Positions 22,101 to 32,379 of a stretch of 64,000 nucleotides of DNA are shown here, piece after piece. Source of the DNA: Symbiodinium natans (taxonomy: Eukaryota; Sar; Dinophyceae; Suessiales; Symbiodiniaceae); NCBI GenBank assembly GCA_905221605.1, contig CAJNDS010002259.1, positions 372,001 to 436,000 of the forward strand, given 5' to 3'. Under the pieces are notes generated by a model. That model was given only the letters and a program-made list of their open reading frames with translations. It was not told the origin of the DNA and did not search any database. The position numbers and the translations under genes are program-made. Each line of letters begins with the position of its first letter. Position 1 is the stretch's first letter.

Positions 22101-24495
22101 TCCAGGGTCTACTCCAAAGTAGGGTAGTTTAAAGCAAAGCTGGCTTAGTTGGGACATGGCCACTCGGTGGAAAGTTTTATTTTGGAATGCAAATCCGAGT
22201 TCGGTACATCACCTTGCACTGCGCATTGGCAATCCTCGGCAGGTCTCCAGGTTTCAGATGACATTTACTTTCTAAGATGTTCCCCGTTATACTAACAGTC
22301 CTTATTAAGGACTCTAGTACCCCCTATTAGAATCCATATTAAGGAACATCCCAATGTACTGTATAAACAAACTTGTAAACGCGATGCTTCTCCCGAGAGC
22401 AAAGGTGCTCTGCCGAATGAGGGGGTATTTGGCAAGTTGGAGAGAAGGGTTTAGGGGTTTGAGTTTTAAGGTTTAGGGGTTTAGTAATAATAATAAGTGT
22501 ATAAAAAAATAGCAATACTCGTGATAACTAACAGTAATAGTAATATTCATAGTATAGATACTATTAACAGCTATAACAGTACTCATAATAGTACTACAGT
22601 TCCCTAACAGTTCTGGGTTTCCCTACTACCCCCCTCTATACTACCACCCCGGTTCCGCCCTTAAATAGCCTTACTTAGGCTTAATAATCCCTAAATAGCC
22701 TTAATTCTGGGGGGAACCTAGGGGGGTAAAGAGGCAATCCCTAAGGGTCCAAGAACCAATAAAGCACATACTTGGACCTTAAAGGGGTTCCCAAAAAGTA
22801 GCTTCAGGGCCCCAAGTATATACCATATTAATATAGGTACATGGACCCTGTGGACATGGGAACAGGAACCTCACCCCCCTCGGACGCTTCCAAGGCCACG
22901 GCGATCAGCTCAAGCAGCTGGCGCTGACGCTGGAGCCGGCCGGAGGGCCCCCAAAACCCCCCAAACCCCAAACTTTGCCCTAAGCCCTAAACCCGAAACC
23001 CTAAACCCTAAACCCTAAACCCTAAACCCTAAACCCTAATAAATAATAAACCCTAAACCCTAATAAACCCTAAACCCTCTGAATTTCAGTTCTCGGGCTT
23101 CTAGATTGCGTGTTTGGGCCGTAGGAGTTGAAGCCCTCGACAAGGCCTCTGAGTGGAACTTCCAAGGGTGGCGAAGGCACTAAGCGGGTTTCGGGCAATA
23201 GTCGTGAACCCTCAAACCTAAACCCTAACCCCTAAGCTCTAAACCCTAAGCCCCAAACCCGAAACCCTAAACCCTTCACCCTACACCCTACACCCTAAAC
23301 CCTAAACCCTAAACCCTAAACCCTAAACCCTAAACCCTAAACCCTAAACCCTAAACCCTAAACCCTAAACCCTAAACCCTAAACCCTAAACCCTAAACCC
23401 TAAACCCGAACCCTAGTTAGACCAAAGGCCTAGGCTGGGAGGCTTCTTGTCCTGTCCATTTGGGAGTTTACGAAAATAATACGAAAATAAGGGGCCCCTA
23501 TAAGAGACCCCAAATAGTAAGCTTCCCTTATAATAAGGACCCCAAGAAGGTACCCCGAATTTCAGAAACCCCCATTTCGAGATGCTCAGCCAAGACCCTG
23601 GAAACAAATCCCAGCCTGCAGCCCTGTTGGCCTCACAACTCGTCGGGGGTATTGTGGCGGGAACGCCCTACCTCGCCTTACACTCGAAGCCCCAAGAGCT
23701 AATCTACGTAAATGCTCATGAGTTCCGTCATCTTACCACCCCCTCCCCAAAATAAAAAGAAGATTACGTAGCCTTACACCCTTAGCCCTGAACCCTAAGA
23801 AGCCTCTCTATCCCGAACACGCCCCAACCCTGTGCCCAATCCCGCTAGTCCCAGCTGACTTCAAGCCTTAGGGTACCTAGGACTCAGAGTAGGCCCTGAT
23901 TATACACACCCGAAAGGGAGGACTGTACCTCAAATGTGGGGTATATGTTCTGTTGTAAGGGTATATGTGTACTCCAGATTTGGGGTTTAATCGCTATAGC
24001 TGCCTGCCCTTTCGTGCCAGGCCGTGAAGCGCTTGGCGTGCCTTCGGCATGATGATCAGCCTGTCCTGTAACTTAACCTAAGTGTCGAGCGTGGTACTCC
24101 TTTCGCCAGTCGTGTCATATGTTGGGGTAGGGCCTAAGGTTCAGGTTGAGGTATTGGCCAATTATCAGAACCAAGAGTCAACAAGTTTGATTGACCACCG
24201 GGAACACCATGCTGCCACGACTCCCCACTGCCGACACTCGGATTCGGCATGCCTCCTGCATGCCACAGTAAACCCAAGCCCTCAAACCTTCCTGGATCCT
24301 AGGTAGGATAAGGGGGACCCTTAAAATGGAACCCTTCTGGACCCTCTTCTGGCTCTCTTAAACAGGGACCTTATTCAGAGGGTCTATATCCCCAAGGGTC
24401 CCCCTAATCCTATCCTCTACTGGAAGCCAAGGTTTGTGCAGCTTGATAGGCAGTACATCTCGCCCATGCTGCTGCGGAACGACTCTGGGATTTGA
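19123..24495 (+). CDS. NHE-type Na+/H+ exchanger, 3' half in six short exons
   Basis: Predicted membrane antiporter exchanging Na+ for H+. Exons by phase: 19123-19172, 19681-19744, 20646-20727, 22895-22942, 23125-23167 and 24432-24495. Sum 351 nt = 116 codons plus stop TGA (24493-24495). Exon 1 reads VWFAGLRGAIAFALSTQ; W-F-(A/S)-G-L-R-G-A-I-A-F-A-L is the conserved NHE (CPA1) motif. Exons 2-3 give membrane segments with GGATAPVLGALRIRR, where NHEs have ..GG.T.P(L/M)L. The last three give a soluble tail ending FVQLDRQYISPMLL..., similar in position to the ..LD..Y..P.. tail of eukaryotic NHEs. Every exon starts AG|G; donors are GC, GC, GT, GA, GT. Introns hold ITS and MITEs A, G and C. Upstream exons (transport core) were not recognised. 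Alternative donors are possible at exons 2 and 4. Confidence 0.75.
19183..19230 (+). repeat. ITS, TTTAGGG orientation, in NHE intron 1
   Basis: Six units bordering MITE A copy 19226-19308. Confidence 0.85.
19226..19308. mobile_element. MITE family A copy in NHE intron 1
   Basis: GGGGGTACC..., AATAGAATCCCCT..., GGGACCCCAAAAGGGTACCCC, TTCGGAAACCC. Closely similar to intron 3 of the ankyrin gene (33158-33263). Confidence 0.75.
19481..19614 (-). repeat. ITS, CCCTAAA orientation, ~19 units
   Basis: Almost pure CCCTAAA with one CCCTAGA. Inside NHE intron 1, followed by a TTTAGGG tract at 19748-19833 in intron 2. Confidence 0.95.
20221..20319. mobile_element. MITE family G copy 1
   Basis: Inverted ends TTTGGAGTA / TACTCCAAA; conserved inside: TTCTGGGTTCCTATTATAGC and CTACTTATACC. 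Partner 22021-22118. Confidence 0.7.
20741..20834 (+). repeat. ITS with G-runs
   Basis: TTTAGGG units alternating with GTTTGGGGGGG and ending in about 20 G (20814-20833). Begins 14 bp after the GT donor of NHE exon 3. Confidence 0.9.
21147..21435. repeat. Degenerate ~75-90 bp tandem repeat and poly-G
   Basis: Three units containing (A)5G(C/T)AGGCT(G/T)G..TTCCCGGGG plus an A-rich half (starting near 21147, 21241 and 21305), then G-runs 21379-21435. The 21436-21970 remainder has open frames in several phases but no recognised product. Confidence 0.55.
22021..22118. mobile_element. MITE family G copy 2
   Basis: Same ends and core as 20221-20319 (TTTCTGGGTTCTTATTATAG). Confidence 0.7.
22276..22357. 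mobile_element. MITE family C copy
   Basis: GATGTTCCCC..ATACTAACAGTCC / TTAAGGAACATCCC. Confidence 0.7.
22978..23078 (-). repeat. ITS, CCCTAAA orientation
   Basis: About nine units broken by AATAAATAATAAA. In NHE intron 4. Confidence 0.9.
23217..23412 (-). repeat. ITS, CCCTAAA orientation, ~16 pure units
   Basis: Degenerate start, pure from 23293 to 23405. Opens 50 bp after NHE exon 5. Confidence 0.95.
23461..23583. mobile_element. MITE family A copy
   Basis: GGGAGTTTACGAAAATAA... AAGGACCCCAAGAAGGTACCCC GAATTTCAGAAACCCCC. Longer left arm than other copies. The following 160 bp is coding-like in one frame but unassigned. Confidence 0.7.
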
Positions 24496-24550
24496 TAGGT
24501 TTCGGGTTTAGGGCGTTGGCCTTTAGGGGCTGTGCTGGGCTTGGGGCTTT

Positions 24551-24692
24551 CTTGGAGGTTCATGGTGCTTACGAACCAATACTTAGGACTGTACTCATAT
24601 CTGTCCTCATCTTAGGGCACTTAAGGGGCTTATAAGTGGGAAAAATATGGCTATAACTGTAACTGGTTAAGAAGTACCATGAACCTCCAAGT
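24551..24692. mobile_element. MITE family D copy
   Basis: Clear inverted ends CTTGGAGGTTCATGG / CCATGAACCTCCAAG. Begins 56 bp after the NHE stop. Relatives: 25349-25436, 29367-29476, 38203-38308, 40520-40712 and half copies at 38762, 40774 and 42094. Confidence 0.8.
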
Positions 24693-24788
24693 TGGGTTCA
24701 GTACATCCTTCTTGTGGCGCCAGCGCTTCGGAAATTCTTTCTGTCCCACAGGACCCTACACACCTCAAACACCATTGAAAAGGTTAAG

Positions 24789-24895
24789 CCGGGGGATTCC
24801 GATATTCGGGGTACCTTCTTGGGGTCCTCGTTACAAGGGAATCCTACTCTTTGGGGGGGGGACGTCCCTCATGTGCGTAAGCCCCCAAAGAACCC
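24789..24895. mobile_element. MITE family A copy
   Basis: GGGGGATTCCGATATTCGGGG TACC ... GGGGTCCTCGTTACAAGGG ... TGCGTAAGCCCCC. Confidence 0.65.
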
Positions 24896-25093
24896 TCAAA
24901 CACACAACAGGAGCGCCCGAAAGGCCCTACACCCCAAATTTTCTTAAAGAAAATCCCTAGGCCCTGCAGACGAATCAGTCATAGGCGCCCAGCACTCCCC
25001 AAGAAGGCGCGCAGCGAGTTTTCTCCTGTGGCCGGGCGCGCCGAGCCAGATCCCGCGCGGGGACCCGGCTCCGCATAGTGAAAGGGTTGAGGA

Positions 25094-25147
25094 TTTTAGG
25101 GTTTAGGGTTTAGGGTTTAGGGTTTAGGGTTTAGGGTTTAGGGTTCA
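25094..25147 (+). repeat. ITS, TTTAGGG orientation
   Basis: Seven units. Confidence 0.95.
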
Positions 25148-25741
25148 GGTTAGGGCGTAGTGCTAACAAATTTGTGGAGATATGGGGGGTGCCTTGGGTT
25201 CAGGTGCTTAGTTAATCCCAAGAGGAGTAGCGATCCATCAAAAACCGTGAACTCGGCTGGTCCGTGGAAGCTGAACAACCACAAGGCCGAAACCCCAAAC
25301 CAAGCAGAAACCCTAAATCCCAAACCCTAATCCCTAAACTCTATACTTCGGAAGTTCACGGTACTTCTGAACCCCAAGTACCCTACTTGGAGGTTCATGG
25401 GCTATGATTGGGTGAATACGTGCCATGAACCTCCAGGTAGAGTTCTGCGCTCAGGGCTGTCAGGGCTGGCAGGTGTTTAGGGGTGTAGGTCAGGGTCACG
25501 GCTTTAACCCACTTTTCGCCCTGGACCTGCGCTTCAGTGTCCATAGTTCCCCGCGCACATCTCAAGCCCTGAGTACACCGACGCATCAGCACACCCCAAA
25601 GCCTTCAGCCGACATGCCCAAACCCCGCAACTAAACCGTGAAACCCTACACCCAAACCCTAAACCCTGAAACCCTAAAACCCTAAAAACCCCAAACCCTA
25701 AGCCCTAAACCCTGAACTCTACCTTTTCCACACACCCTCAG

Positions 25742-26117
25742 GCTGAGATGGCTATGGCTGAGATGTCGGAGCGAGGGGAGGATGCGAGAAGTCCGGTGCA
25801 TCTCAGCTTCATTCAGACCTCTTCAGGTTTCGGGTTCAGGGTTTTGGGTTTAGGGTTAAGGGGTGCAGGATGTAGTGGTTGGGTGTTTAAGGTTTAGGGT
25901 TTAGGGTTTAGGGTTTAGGGTTTAGGGTTTAGGGTTTAGGGTGGCTGCGACCTTATCTCGCTACAGCTGCGGACGTAGTCAGTGGATGCTGCGTGCTGAT
26001 CAGACCTGCTAAGCTAACTTGAAACGGGTTTAGGGTTGAGGGTTTAGGGCTGAGGATTTAGGGTTTAGGGTTAAGGGTTTAGGGTTTAGGCGACAACTCT
26101 CGATTCGGCTTCTTTGG
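25742..26117 (+). CDS. Candidate exon series, unknown protein, with telomere-repeat splice sites
   Basis: Not a recognised family. Exon 25742-25829 follows a CTCAG acceptor, is open throughout, starts AEMAMAEMSERGEDARSP and ends TCA G. The next sequence (25830-25939) is TTTAGGG-type repeat beginning GTTTCG and ending TTTAG. The next exon 25940-about 26028 continues in phase (GWLRPYLATAADVVSGCC...). A second ITS then ends TTTAG|GCGACAAC, and exon 26090-about 26117 reads DNSRFGFFG. The phases agree across both junctions, with the last donor uncertain (GA proposed). Both acceptors would be supplied by the telomere unit. Composition is ordinary codon-like; no start or stop assigned. Confidence 0.35.
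25892..25939 (+). repeat. ITS, TTTAGGG orientation (end of candidate intron)
   Basis: Six or more pure units directly abutting the coding-like sequence at 25940. Confidence 0.9.
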
Positions 26118-26319
26118 GGTTCAGGGCTTTAGGAGTTTTAGGGTGTAGATTAAAGTTTAGGTGTTAGGGGTTTTTTGTGTTGGCACCCTCGCCCTTGCAC
26201 CACAAATTGAACCCTAAAATACATTCCCCAAATGCCGCTTCAACCCTAAACCCTGCTTGGTTCCTTCTGACGTGACAAGGCTACTTGGGGTCTTCCGGCG
26301 AGCCTTAAACTCTGTAAAA

Positions 26320-26421
26320 TATAGGGGTCGGGATAACTACTACTAGTTTTCCCTTAGGGGCCGTTTATATTTTTACTATAATATCCCCCAAAACCCTATT
26401 CCAATTATTAAGGCCCCTATA
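26320..26421. mobile_element. MITE family H copy 1
   Basis: Ends TATAGGGGTCGGGATAA / TTATTAAGGCCCCTATA; conserved inner CCCCCAAAACCCTATTC. Other copies 34312-34412 and 57321-57422. Confidence 0.8.
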
Positions 26422-26504
26422 TTAAGGGGATTAGGTTTCCTTCTTTTTGTTTGCTTTTATTTGCCATGGGATTCTACCCTGGACCGCTAAGGTTGTATGC
26501 TTGG

Positions 26505-26605
26505 GTTTGGGGACCCTCTTTCAAGATCCTCTACAGGAATATATGAACCTTATTTAAGAGTGTACTAAGGGAAACCTCTTAGGGGTTCATACTTCGGGGT
26601 CCGAG
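26505..26605. mobile_element. MITE family I copy 1
   Basis: GATCCTCTACAGGAA... GGGAAACCTCTTAGGGGTT ... GGGGTCCGAG; matches 59747-59836 in the same order. Confidence 0.55.
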
Positions 26606-26839
26606 AATGAATCCATTGACTTGGGGGTTTTAGGGTTTCGGGTTGAGAGCTCCAGTCTTTAGGGATAGGGTTTAGGGCTTAGGGCTTAGGGGCCTGGGGG
26701 GGGGGGCCTCCTGCCATGATGCGTGAACATGAAAAGGGGGTGGGGGGGTTTCTAAAGGTCCTTCGCAGTAATTGCTTCAAAGTTCCTCTGGGTTTACAAG
26801 GGAAGGTACTTCTGAGAAGTTGCTCCAAGGTTCCTATGG

Positions 26840-27040
26840 GTCTTACAGGGGGAAAATGTTGGGTCCCTAAACCCTAAACCCTAAACCCTAAACCCTAAAC
26901 CCTAAACCCTACACCCTAAACACCCTTGTTGGGTCCTTTTGGGAACGGGCATTTGTGGATGAGCTACCGAAGGCGTTAAGAAGTTTGAAAGCGGCACAGA
27001 CTTGCCGCCGTCAGCAAGGCCGAGATGAAGATCACGTTCA
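26840..27040 (+). CDS. Open coding-like stretch interrupted by an ITS
   Basis: Removing the 70-bp offset between two TGTTGGGTCC copies (26857-26866, 26927-26936) restores one frame from a TTACAG acceptor at about 26838: GENVGSFWERAFVDELP then KALRSLKAAQ, continuing to about 27040. With the ITS present the frame meets TAA stops. No AG precedes the right duplicate, so the insert does not look spliceable by the usual rule. Product unknown. Could be a dead exon or chance. Confidence 0.3.
26864..26926 (-). repeat. ITS, CCCTAAA orientation, flanked by a 10-bp direct repeat
   Basis: Eight units between two TGTTGGGTCC copies; offset exactly 70 bp, ten heptamers. Confidence 0.9.
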
Positions 27041-27309
27041 TGTATACAATAATATTCAAGAGATATATACCATCATAATACACATATGTATATATATATA
27101 TACATATATATATATATAATGGCTACCGCCAGTGCCGCCGACCCCAGATTGAAGTTGGGGCTTGCTATGCTGGGTGAGCCTGTAGGTTTTTTTAGTTTTT
27201 TGGGATTTGTTTGGGGTTTCTTGCCCTGTGGGTTCAGTGGGTGCAAGGAGGCTGGAAGGGTTAAGGTTAGAGGGTTGCAGACCTTCGGGCTTCGAAGCCC
27301 CAAGCCCCA

Positions 27310-28030
27310 AGCTCCAAGCGGGAAGGGCAGGAAGGGTGGGGAGGGCGGGGGCAGCAAGGGCATGCACTGGAGCCCTTAAAACACTCCATTACTAGAGGGC
27401 AGCGGGCATGGACTGGAGCCCTGAAAACACTCCAGAACTTGGGGGCAGCGGGGAGGGCGGGGGGAGCGGGAAGGGCGGGGGCAGCAAGGGCAACGAGGAG
27501 GAGGCTCGGGCATGCACTGGAGGCCTTAAAACACTTCATTACTAGGGCAGGCGCTGGAGCCCTTAAAACACTCTAGAACTAGGGGGCAGCGGGGAGGGGG
27601 AAGGGCGGGGGCAGCAAGGGCAGCGAGGAGGAGGCTCGGGCATGCACTGGAGCCCTTAAAACACTCCATTACTAGAGGGCGAGGCCGTACACTCCCTTAC
27701 TAGAGGGCAGCGGACATGGACTGGAGCCCTGAAAACACTCCAGAACTAGGGGGCAGCGGGGAGGGCGGGGGGAGCGGGAAGGGCGGGGGCAGCAAGGGCA
27801 GCGAGGAGGAGGCTCGGGCATGCACTGGAGCCCTTCAAACACTCCATTACTAGAGGGCAGCGGGGAGGGGGCAGCAAGGGCAGCAAGGGGTAGTTAGGGC
27901 ATGGACTGGAGCCCTTAAAACACCCCAGAACGGGGGCAGCGGGGAGGGCGGGGGGAGCGGGAAGGGCAGGAAGGGTGGGGCAAGAGCAGCGAGGGGGAGG
28001 CTCGGGCATGCACTGGAGCCCTTCAAACTG
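27310..28030. repeat. G-rich minisatellite
   Basis: At least nine copies of a unit with CATG(C/G)ACTGGAGCCCTTAAAACACTCC, (A/T)TACTAGAGGGCAGCGGGGAGGG and GGGGGCAGCAAGGGCAGCGAGG, spaced irregularly 40-130 bp (cores near 27367, 27412, 27516, 27556, 27646, 27720, 27821, 27906, 28012). Open frames inside are repeat by-products. Confidence 0.85.
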
Positions 28031-28645
28031 AGCTGACCCTGAGGCTATGGGACCATGGGGCCGTGGATGGTGCAGCGAGCCAGGAGGCCATGGGGGCATG
28101 GGGCCATGAGCCATAAAACAATGCAAGGCATGCACCAGAGGTCTGGGGTGAAGGCGGTACTCAGGAGCAGTGGGTCTTCACTGACGCCGCCCCCCCCCCT
28201 CCCGCTGGGGTCGGCGGATAGTACATAAATAAATAAATATACATGTATATATATGTATGTAGTAATTTTACATATGTATATATATAAGCATATCTATATC
28301 AATACCCTCATCTCTTCAAAGCCGAAAGCTCGTCGCCCGCTACATCCCAAAACATGAGAAGGATCCGGGAGCCTCCTCTGCCTGGCGTTGAAGGCATGCC
28401 GGCACTTTCAGACATCACCGAAACCCGAAACTCCAACACGTAAGCTTTATGATCTTCTTGAGTTTCTCATCGCGACCAGGGAGTGGTGCTTAGGGTAATG
28501 TTAAGGCACATGAGAATTGCTAGCTGAACTTAGCTCAACCTTAAGCCTAAATCAGGGGATATGTTTCCCTTGCGCGCCCTCCTTTTCAACCCCCCCCCCT
28601 CCCCTGGGTCGTTATGAATCGAAGGCTGCTAACTCTAAACCCTAT

Positions 28646-28714
28646 CTGACTGTTGCAAGTGGATACTATGTTTTAGACATGTCTAAAAAATAGTATCCGG
28701 TTGCAATGATCAGG
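28646..28714. repeat. Foldback element
   Basis: Near-palindrome: TGACTGTTGCAA..GGATACTAT..TTTTAGACATG and its complement CATGTCTAAAA..ATAGTATCC..TTGCAATGATCA, centre ACATGT at about 28679. Confidence 0.75.
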
Positions 28715-28862
28715 TCTTGGGCTATGAAACCCTATCCCTGCACCCTGTAAGGTGTTTTCCTTACATGGTTTGGAGGTACATGTCCTATCTTTGCAAGGTT
28801 GGTTGAATGGTAAAGATTAGGGCTTGAGGCTTAGGGCTTTTCAGCCCCCAACTCCCAACCCA

Positions 28863-28970
28863 TTTAGGGTTTAGGGTTTGTAGAGTTTAGGGTTTAGGGT
28901 TTAGGGTTTAGGGTTTAGGGTTTAGGGTTTAGGGTTTAGGGTTTAGGGTTTAGGGTTTAGGGTTTAGGGG
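28863..28970 (+). repeat. ITS, TTTAGGG orientation, ~14 units
   Basis: Pure after one TTTGTAGAG interruption. Confidence 0.95.
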
Positions 28971-29068
28971 GATCCTGACCCTAAACCGTCTACACCTCTG
29001 AATCCCTAAACCCAAACTTTATAAACTTCCTAAAGCCCAAATGCCGTAAACCCTCAGAGCCGGCACAG

Positions 29069-29127
29069 GTGCCCAAGTTGCTCCGGCCCCATCGCCGAAG
29101 CACTCTTCACCGCTTCTGACAGCACCG
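29069..29127 (+). CDS. Candidate exon, CPSC-containing
   Basis: Follows GGCACAG acceptor, starts with G, reads CPSCSGPIAEALFTASDST in one frame, and a GC donor (GCTGAG) follows. A second frame is also open. Family unknown; no neighbouring exon joined with confidence. Confidence 0.3.
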
Positions 29128-30249
29128 GCTGAGGACGCGGAATAATTCCGCGGCTGCTGCGTGCAAGAAATCAATCCGGGGGGGTGGGTTCAGGGTTCAG
29201 GGTTTAGGGCCTCGAGCGAGAAAGCCGGGGTGATTGGCGTATTCCCGCCTAGGAGATAGCTGGGAACCCGAATCTATTCCCAAAGACCGCTTCTGTGCAC
29301 GAGTCTTGTGTCCCTGTCATCGCATCGACTCCGGTCCCAACACCCCATCTACTGCTTCTGGTTCAATCATGGGTAGTTATAGGTGGGTTCAAGTAAGGTG
29401 ACTATAATTCTAGCTGCTTCGAACCGTGTGTGGGGTACTTACAACGCTACTTCCAACTACCCACGAACCTTCAAGTAGGCCCCATTGTTTCGTGACTTTT
29501 TTGAAGCCTAAGCCCTATAGGCTTTAGTGTTGTGATTGCAGCGGCGTGTGCTTCGAGTCCGAACCACATTGTCTCAAAAATGGGTAGCTTGAGCTTTGGT
29601 GTTGGGTTTAGGGCTTAGTGTTAAAGCAACTCTCAGAAAGACCCCGTTTGCGGTTTAGAGTTCTTTTTAGTTTTGGGTTGGCGGTTTAGGGTTTTCGGTT
29701 TAGGGTCTAGGGTCGGGCCTTCCTTACCTCGTTAGCACTGCATGCGATATCCCGGGAACCGGGCCTTTGTAGGGTCTACTTGGAGGTTGGTAGTTACAAG
29801 TGGGGTACCCTGAACCCTAAACCCTAAACCCTCAACCCTAAACCCTAAACCTTAGAATAGGGGCAACTGTGATCATCTCAGAAGGCCGAAGATCCTAAAG
29901 CGCCAAACTCGACAACCCCACAAGCCTTCAGCCCTAAACCCCGAAACACCTGAATCTGAACCCTTTAGGGTTGAGGGTTGAGGGTTGAGGGTTTAGGGTT
30001 TAGGGTTAGCCGGTAAGCCCGCAGCCTAAACCGCGAATGACCCTTAACATCCCAAGACCCTGTGCCCTAAACCCCTAATTCACTATAGGCCCTTGACCCT
30101 TCCAAGCCCTAATCAGACCCTAAACCCTAGGCAGCACCCTAAACCCTAAACCCTAAACCCTAAACCCTAAACCCTAACCCAAACCCAAATTACCCTATAG
30201 ACCTTCATCCCTTGGAAGCCCTCAGGCCAACAATCTCTCATCTTTCTTC

Positions 30250-30334
30250 GGGTAGTTACATGGTCCGTTGGGTTGTATAGGGTCTATAAGGGGTACATGA
30301 GGGGTCCCCTTTTAAGGGACCATGTAACTATGCT
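30250..30334. mobile_element. MITE family E copy
   Basis: Ends GTTACATGGTCC / GGGACCATGTAAC, abutting ITS 30335-30418. Relatives: 31117-31195, 46868-47012, half copy 38868-38932. Confidence 0.75.
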
Positions 30335-30418
30335 TTTTAGGGTTTAGGGTTTAGGGTTTAGGGTTTAGGGTTTAGGGTTTAGGGTTTAGGGTTTAGGGTT
30401 TAGGGTTTAGGGTTTAGG
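30335..30418 (+). repeat. ITS, TTTAGGG orientation, ~11 units
   Basis: Pure array directly after MITE E. Confidence 0.95.
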
Positions 30419-30599
30419 CACTTCGCCTTGGCACAGGCGCCGCCACGGAAGCGCCAGGGGGTTCGGCGCGTACCTCATGGGGATTCAAGGGTTTGGGCAT
30501 TTAGGGTTTAGGGGTTGAGGGTTTAGGCTTTGGGGTTCAGGGTTTAGGGGGCCTAAACCCTAAACCCCAAATTTTGGGGGCTTAGGCGGCTTAGGCTTG

Positions 30600-30716
30600 C
30601 TAGCCCAGTGGTTTCTTTTGCCCTTTTCTTGGTTCAAGGTTCCCGCAATTTCCCGCATAAAGTAACCATCCCCAAAAAAGGGCGCCCTTATTTTAAAATG
30701 GTTGCTGCGCTACCAA
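30600..30716. mobile_element. MITE family B copy 1
   Basis: TAGCCCAGTGG... CATAAAGTAACCA(T/A)CCC... AGGGCGCCCTTATT... ATGGTTGCTG(C/G)GCTACCAAG. Other copies 32768-33032, 37866-37950, 60279-60392, 62690-62807. Confidence 0.75.
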
Positions 30717-31116
30717 GTAGGGTTCAGGGAATGAGAGGCTTACTGTCTAGAGTCTAGGAGTTGGGGTTTAATTAGAGGTTTGCGGTTTGAGGTCCAGGGC
30801 GTATGGGACTTCTGGTTTTGCGGTTTACCAATCTTTTGCCTAAGCCCACCGTCAGCGACCCTCGGCAGATTAGGCTAGACTGTACCTTTCCAGCAAACAT
30901 TTACTGGTAAGGCACCCGTAAGGTTCCATTAACGGCGGATCTCAGGGGTGCTAAGACCCTGAAGCCTAAACCCTAAACCCTAAACCCTAAACCCTAAATA
31001 ACAAATAACCCTAAACCCTAAACCCTTTAGGTTTTAGATTCGCGTTCGAGGAGGCCCCTCGACAAGAGAGCATGCACTGGGGGTTGCTCAGGTGGTACCC
31101 TTTTCCCTAAGGGTAG

Positions 31117-31195
31117 TTACATGGTCCCCTAGTATGGGCCCTTATATACCCCTTATTAAGGGGTATATAAGGGCCCATACTAGGGGACCATGTAA
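31117..31195. mobile_element. Perfect 79-bp palindrome (MITE family E)
   Basis: Two 39-bp arms around the single base 31156; arms start TTACATGGTCCCCTAGTATG and continue GGCCCTTATATACCCCTTA. No mismatch. Confidence 0.95.
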
Positions 31196-31654
31196 GAATA
31201 TATGACCTATACAAATGAAGGGCCCAGAATTACATCAGAACCGGTTAGGTACCAGACTAGTTCCTGTAAACCCTGGTTCGGGGTCCAGTGTTTAGGCTCT
31301 GCATAGCAACAGTAGTCCCCGAAAAGGGACCATGATTTCTTCAGGAACGTGCCAGGTGTTTGTGGGATGTGGTTCCCTTTGCTTCCCGCTCCACTAAACC
31401 GAAAAGTGTTGTCCAAGTGGAGTCCTACTCCCTCAAGCCGGAAACCCTGCCCCCGAAAACCCTACCAATGTAGTACCTTTTTAAGGTACACTAAAATCCC
31501 CTATAACTACACCAAAAAAGAACTACATTAGAGCCTTCAGGTAAATCCAAAACCCGCATCCCCACTTGTTTACTAAGCTGCGCTTCCCTTTTTCCTATCC
31601 TGGACCCTAGATTTAAGTTGGGTACAGGGTTCAGACCTAGACCTGAAAATCTAG

Positions 31655-31730
31655 GGTTTAGGGTTTAGGGTTTAGGGTTTAGGGCTTAGAGTTTAGGATT
31701 TAGGGTTTAGGGTTTAGGGTTTAGGGCTAC
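31655..31730 (+). repeat. ITS, TTTAGGG orientation
   Basis: About ten units with two variants (GGCTTAGAG, GGATTTAGGG). Confidence 0.9.
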
Positions 31731-32379
31731 AGTAGGTCTTCTTCTTGGTCTCGGAAAGCCGAGGCGCATTGGGCATCGCCAACAACGAGCAGCCGCCCTG
31801 GTAGTCAGGATAGTAAACAAGAGCGGAATTCCGGGTTTAGGGCTTAGGGTTAACAAGGGAGGAATTCCGGCTTAGGGTTGTGGGGGGGGTGGAGGGACAA
31901 ATCGTCAGCCAGCTGCCCCACGCTTGTTGCCATTCAATTTTTGGGGTTTATGAAGGGTTTAGGGTTTAGGGCACTTGCTCTACACCACCCAATAGGCTTG
32001 CTCAGGGGTTTTGGGTTTCGAGGCTTCGTAGGGACTTCGAGGTTTATGTTTAGAAGTCAAGTAAGTGCCCATAGCACCTGCTGTGAAGCAGAGATCCTAT
32101 GTGCTTATAAACATTAAGTCGAGATTTCCAAGGCACTCCGCTTGGGGTGCATAAGGTTTAGAGCTTATGTGCTTATCGCGAGGCAGGTTAGGGCTTAAAG
32201 TTTCACACGGGCGTTGCGACTGTCCCTCGGACTTTATTCCGTGTCAATGGTTCAAGCAGCGCGCCGCGAATCTAAGTGTTTGTCCAAGGTACAGCATAGC
32301 ACAGCCCTACTCAAATCCTGAATCCACAGTCCGATTCCACAAGCCACTTCGACTCTGCTTCTAAACCCTGCACCTGGAT

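Noticed and set aside
22487-22615. TAATAATAATAAG-like run as an origin
   Set aside because: Simple AT-rich repeat only; nothing specific to replication.
27746-28135. Pro/Ala-rich - strand frame of 129 aa
   Set aside because: Lies over the G-rich minisatellite; amino-acid pattern follows the repeat unit.
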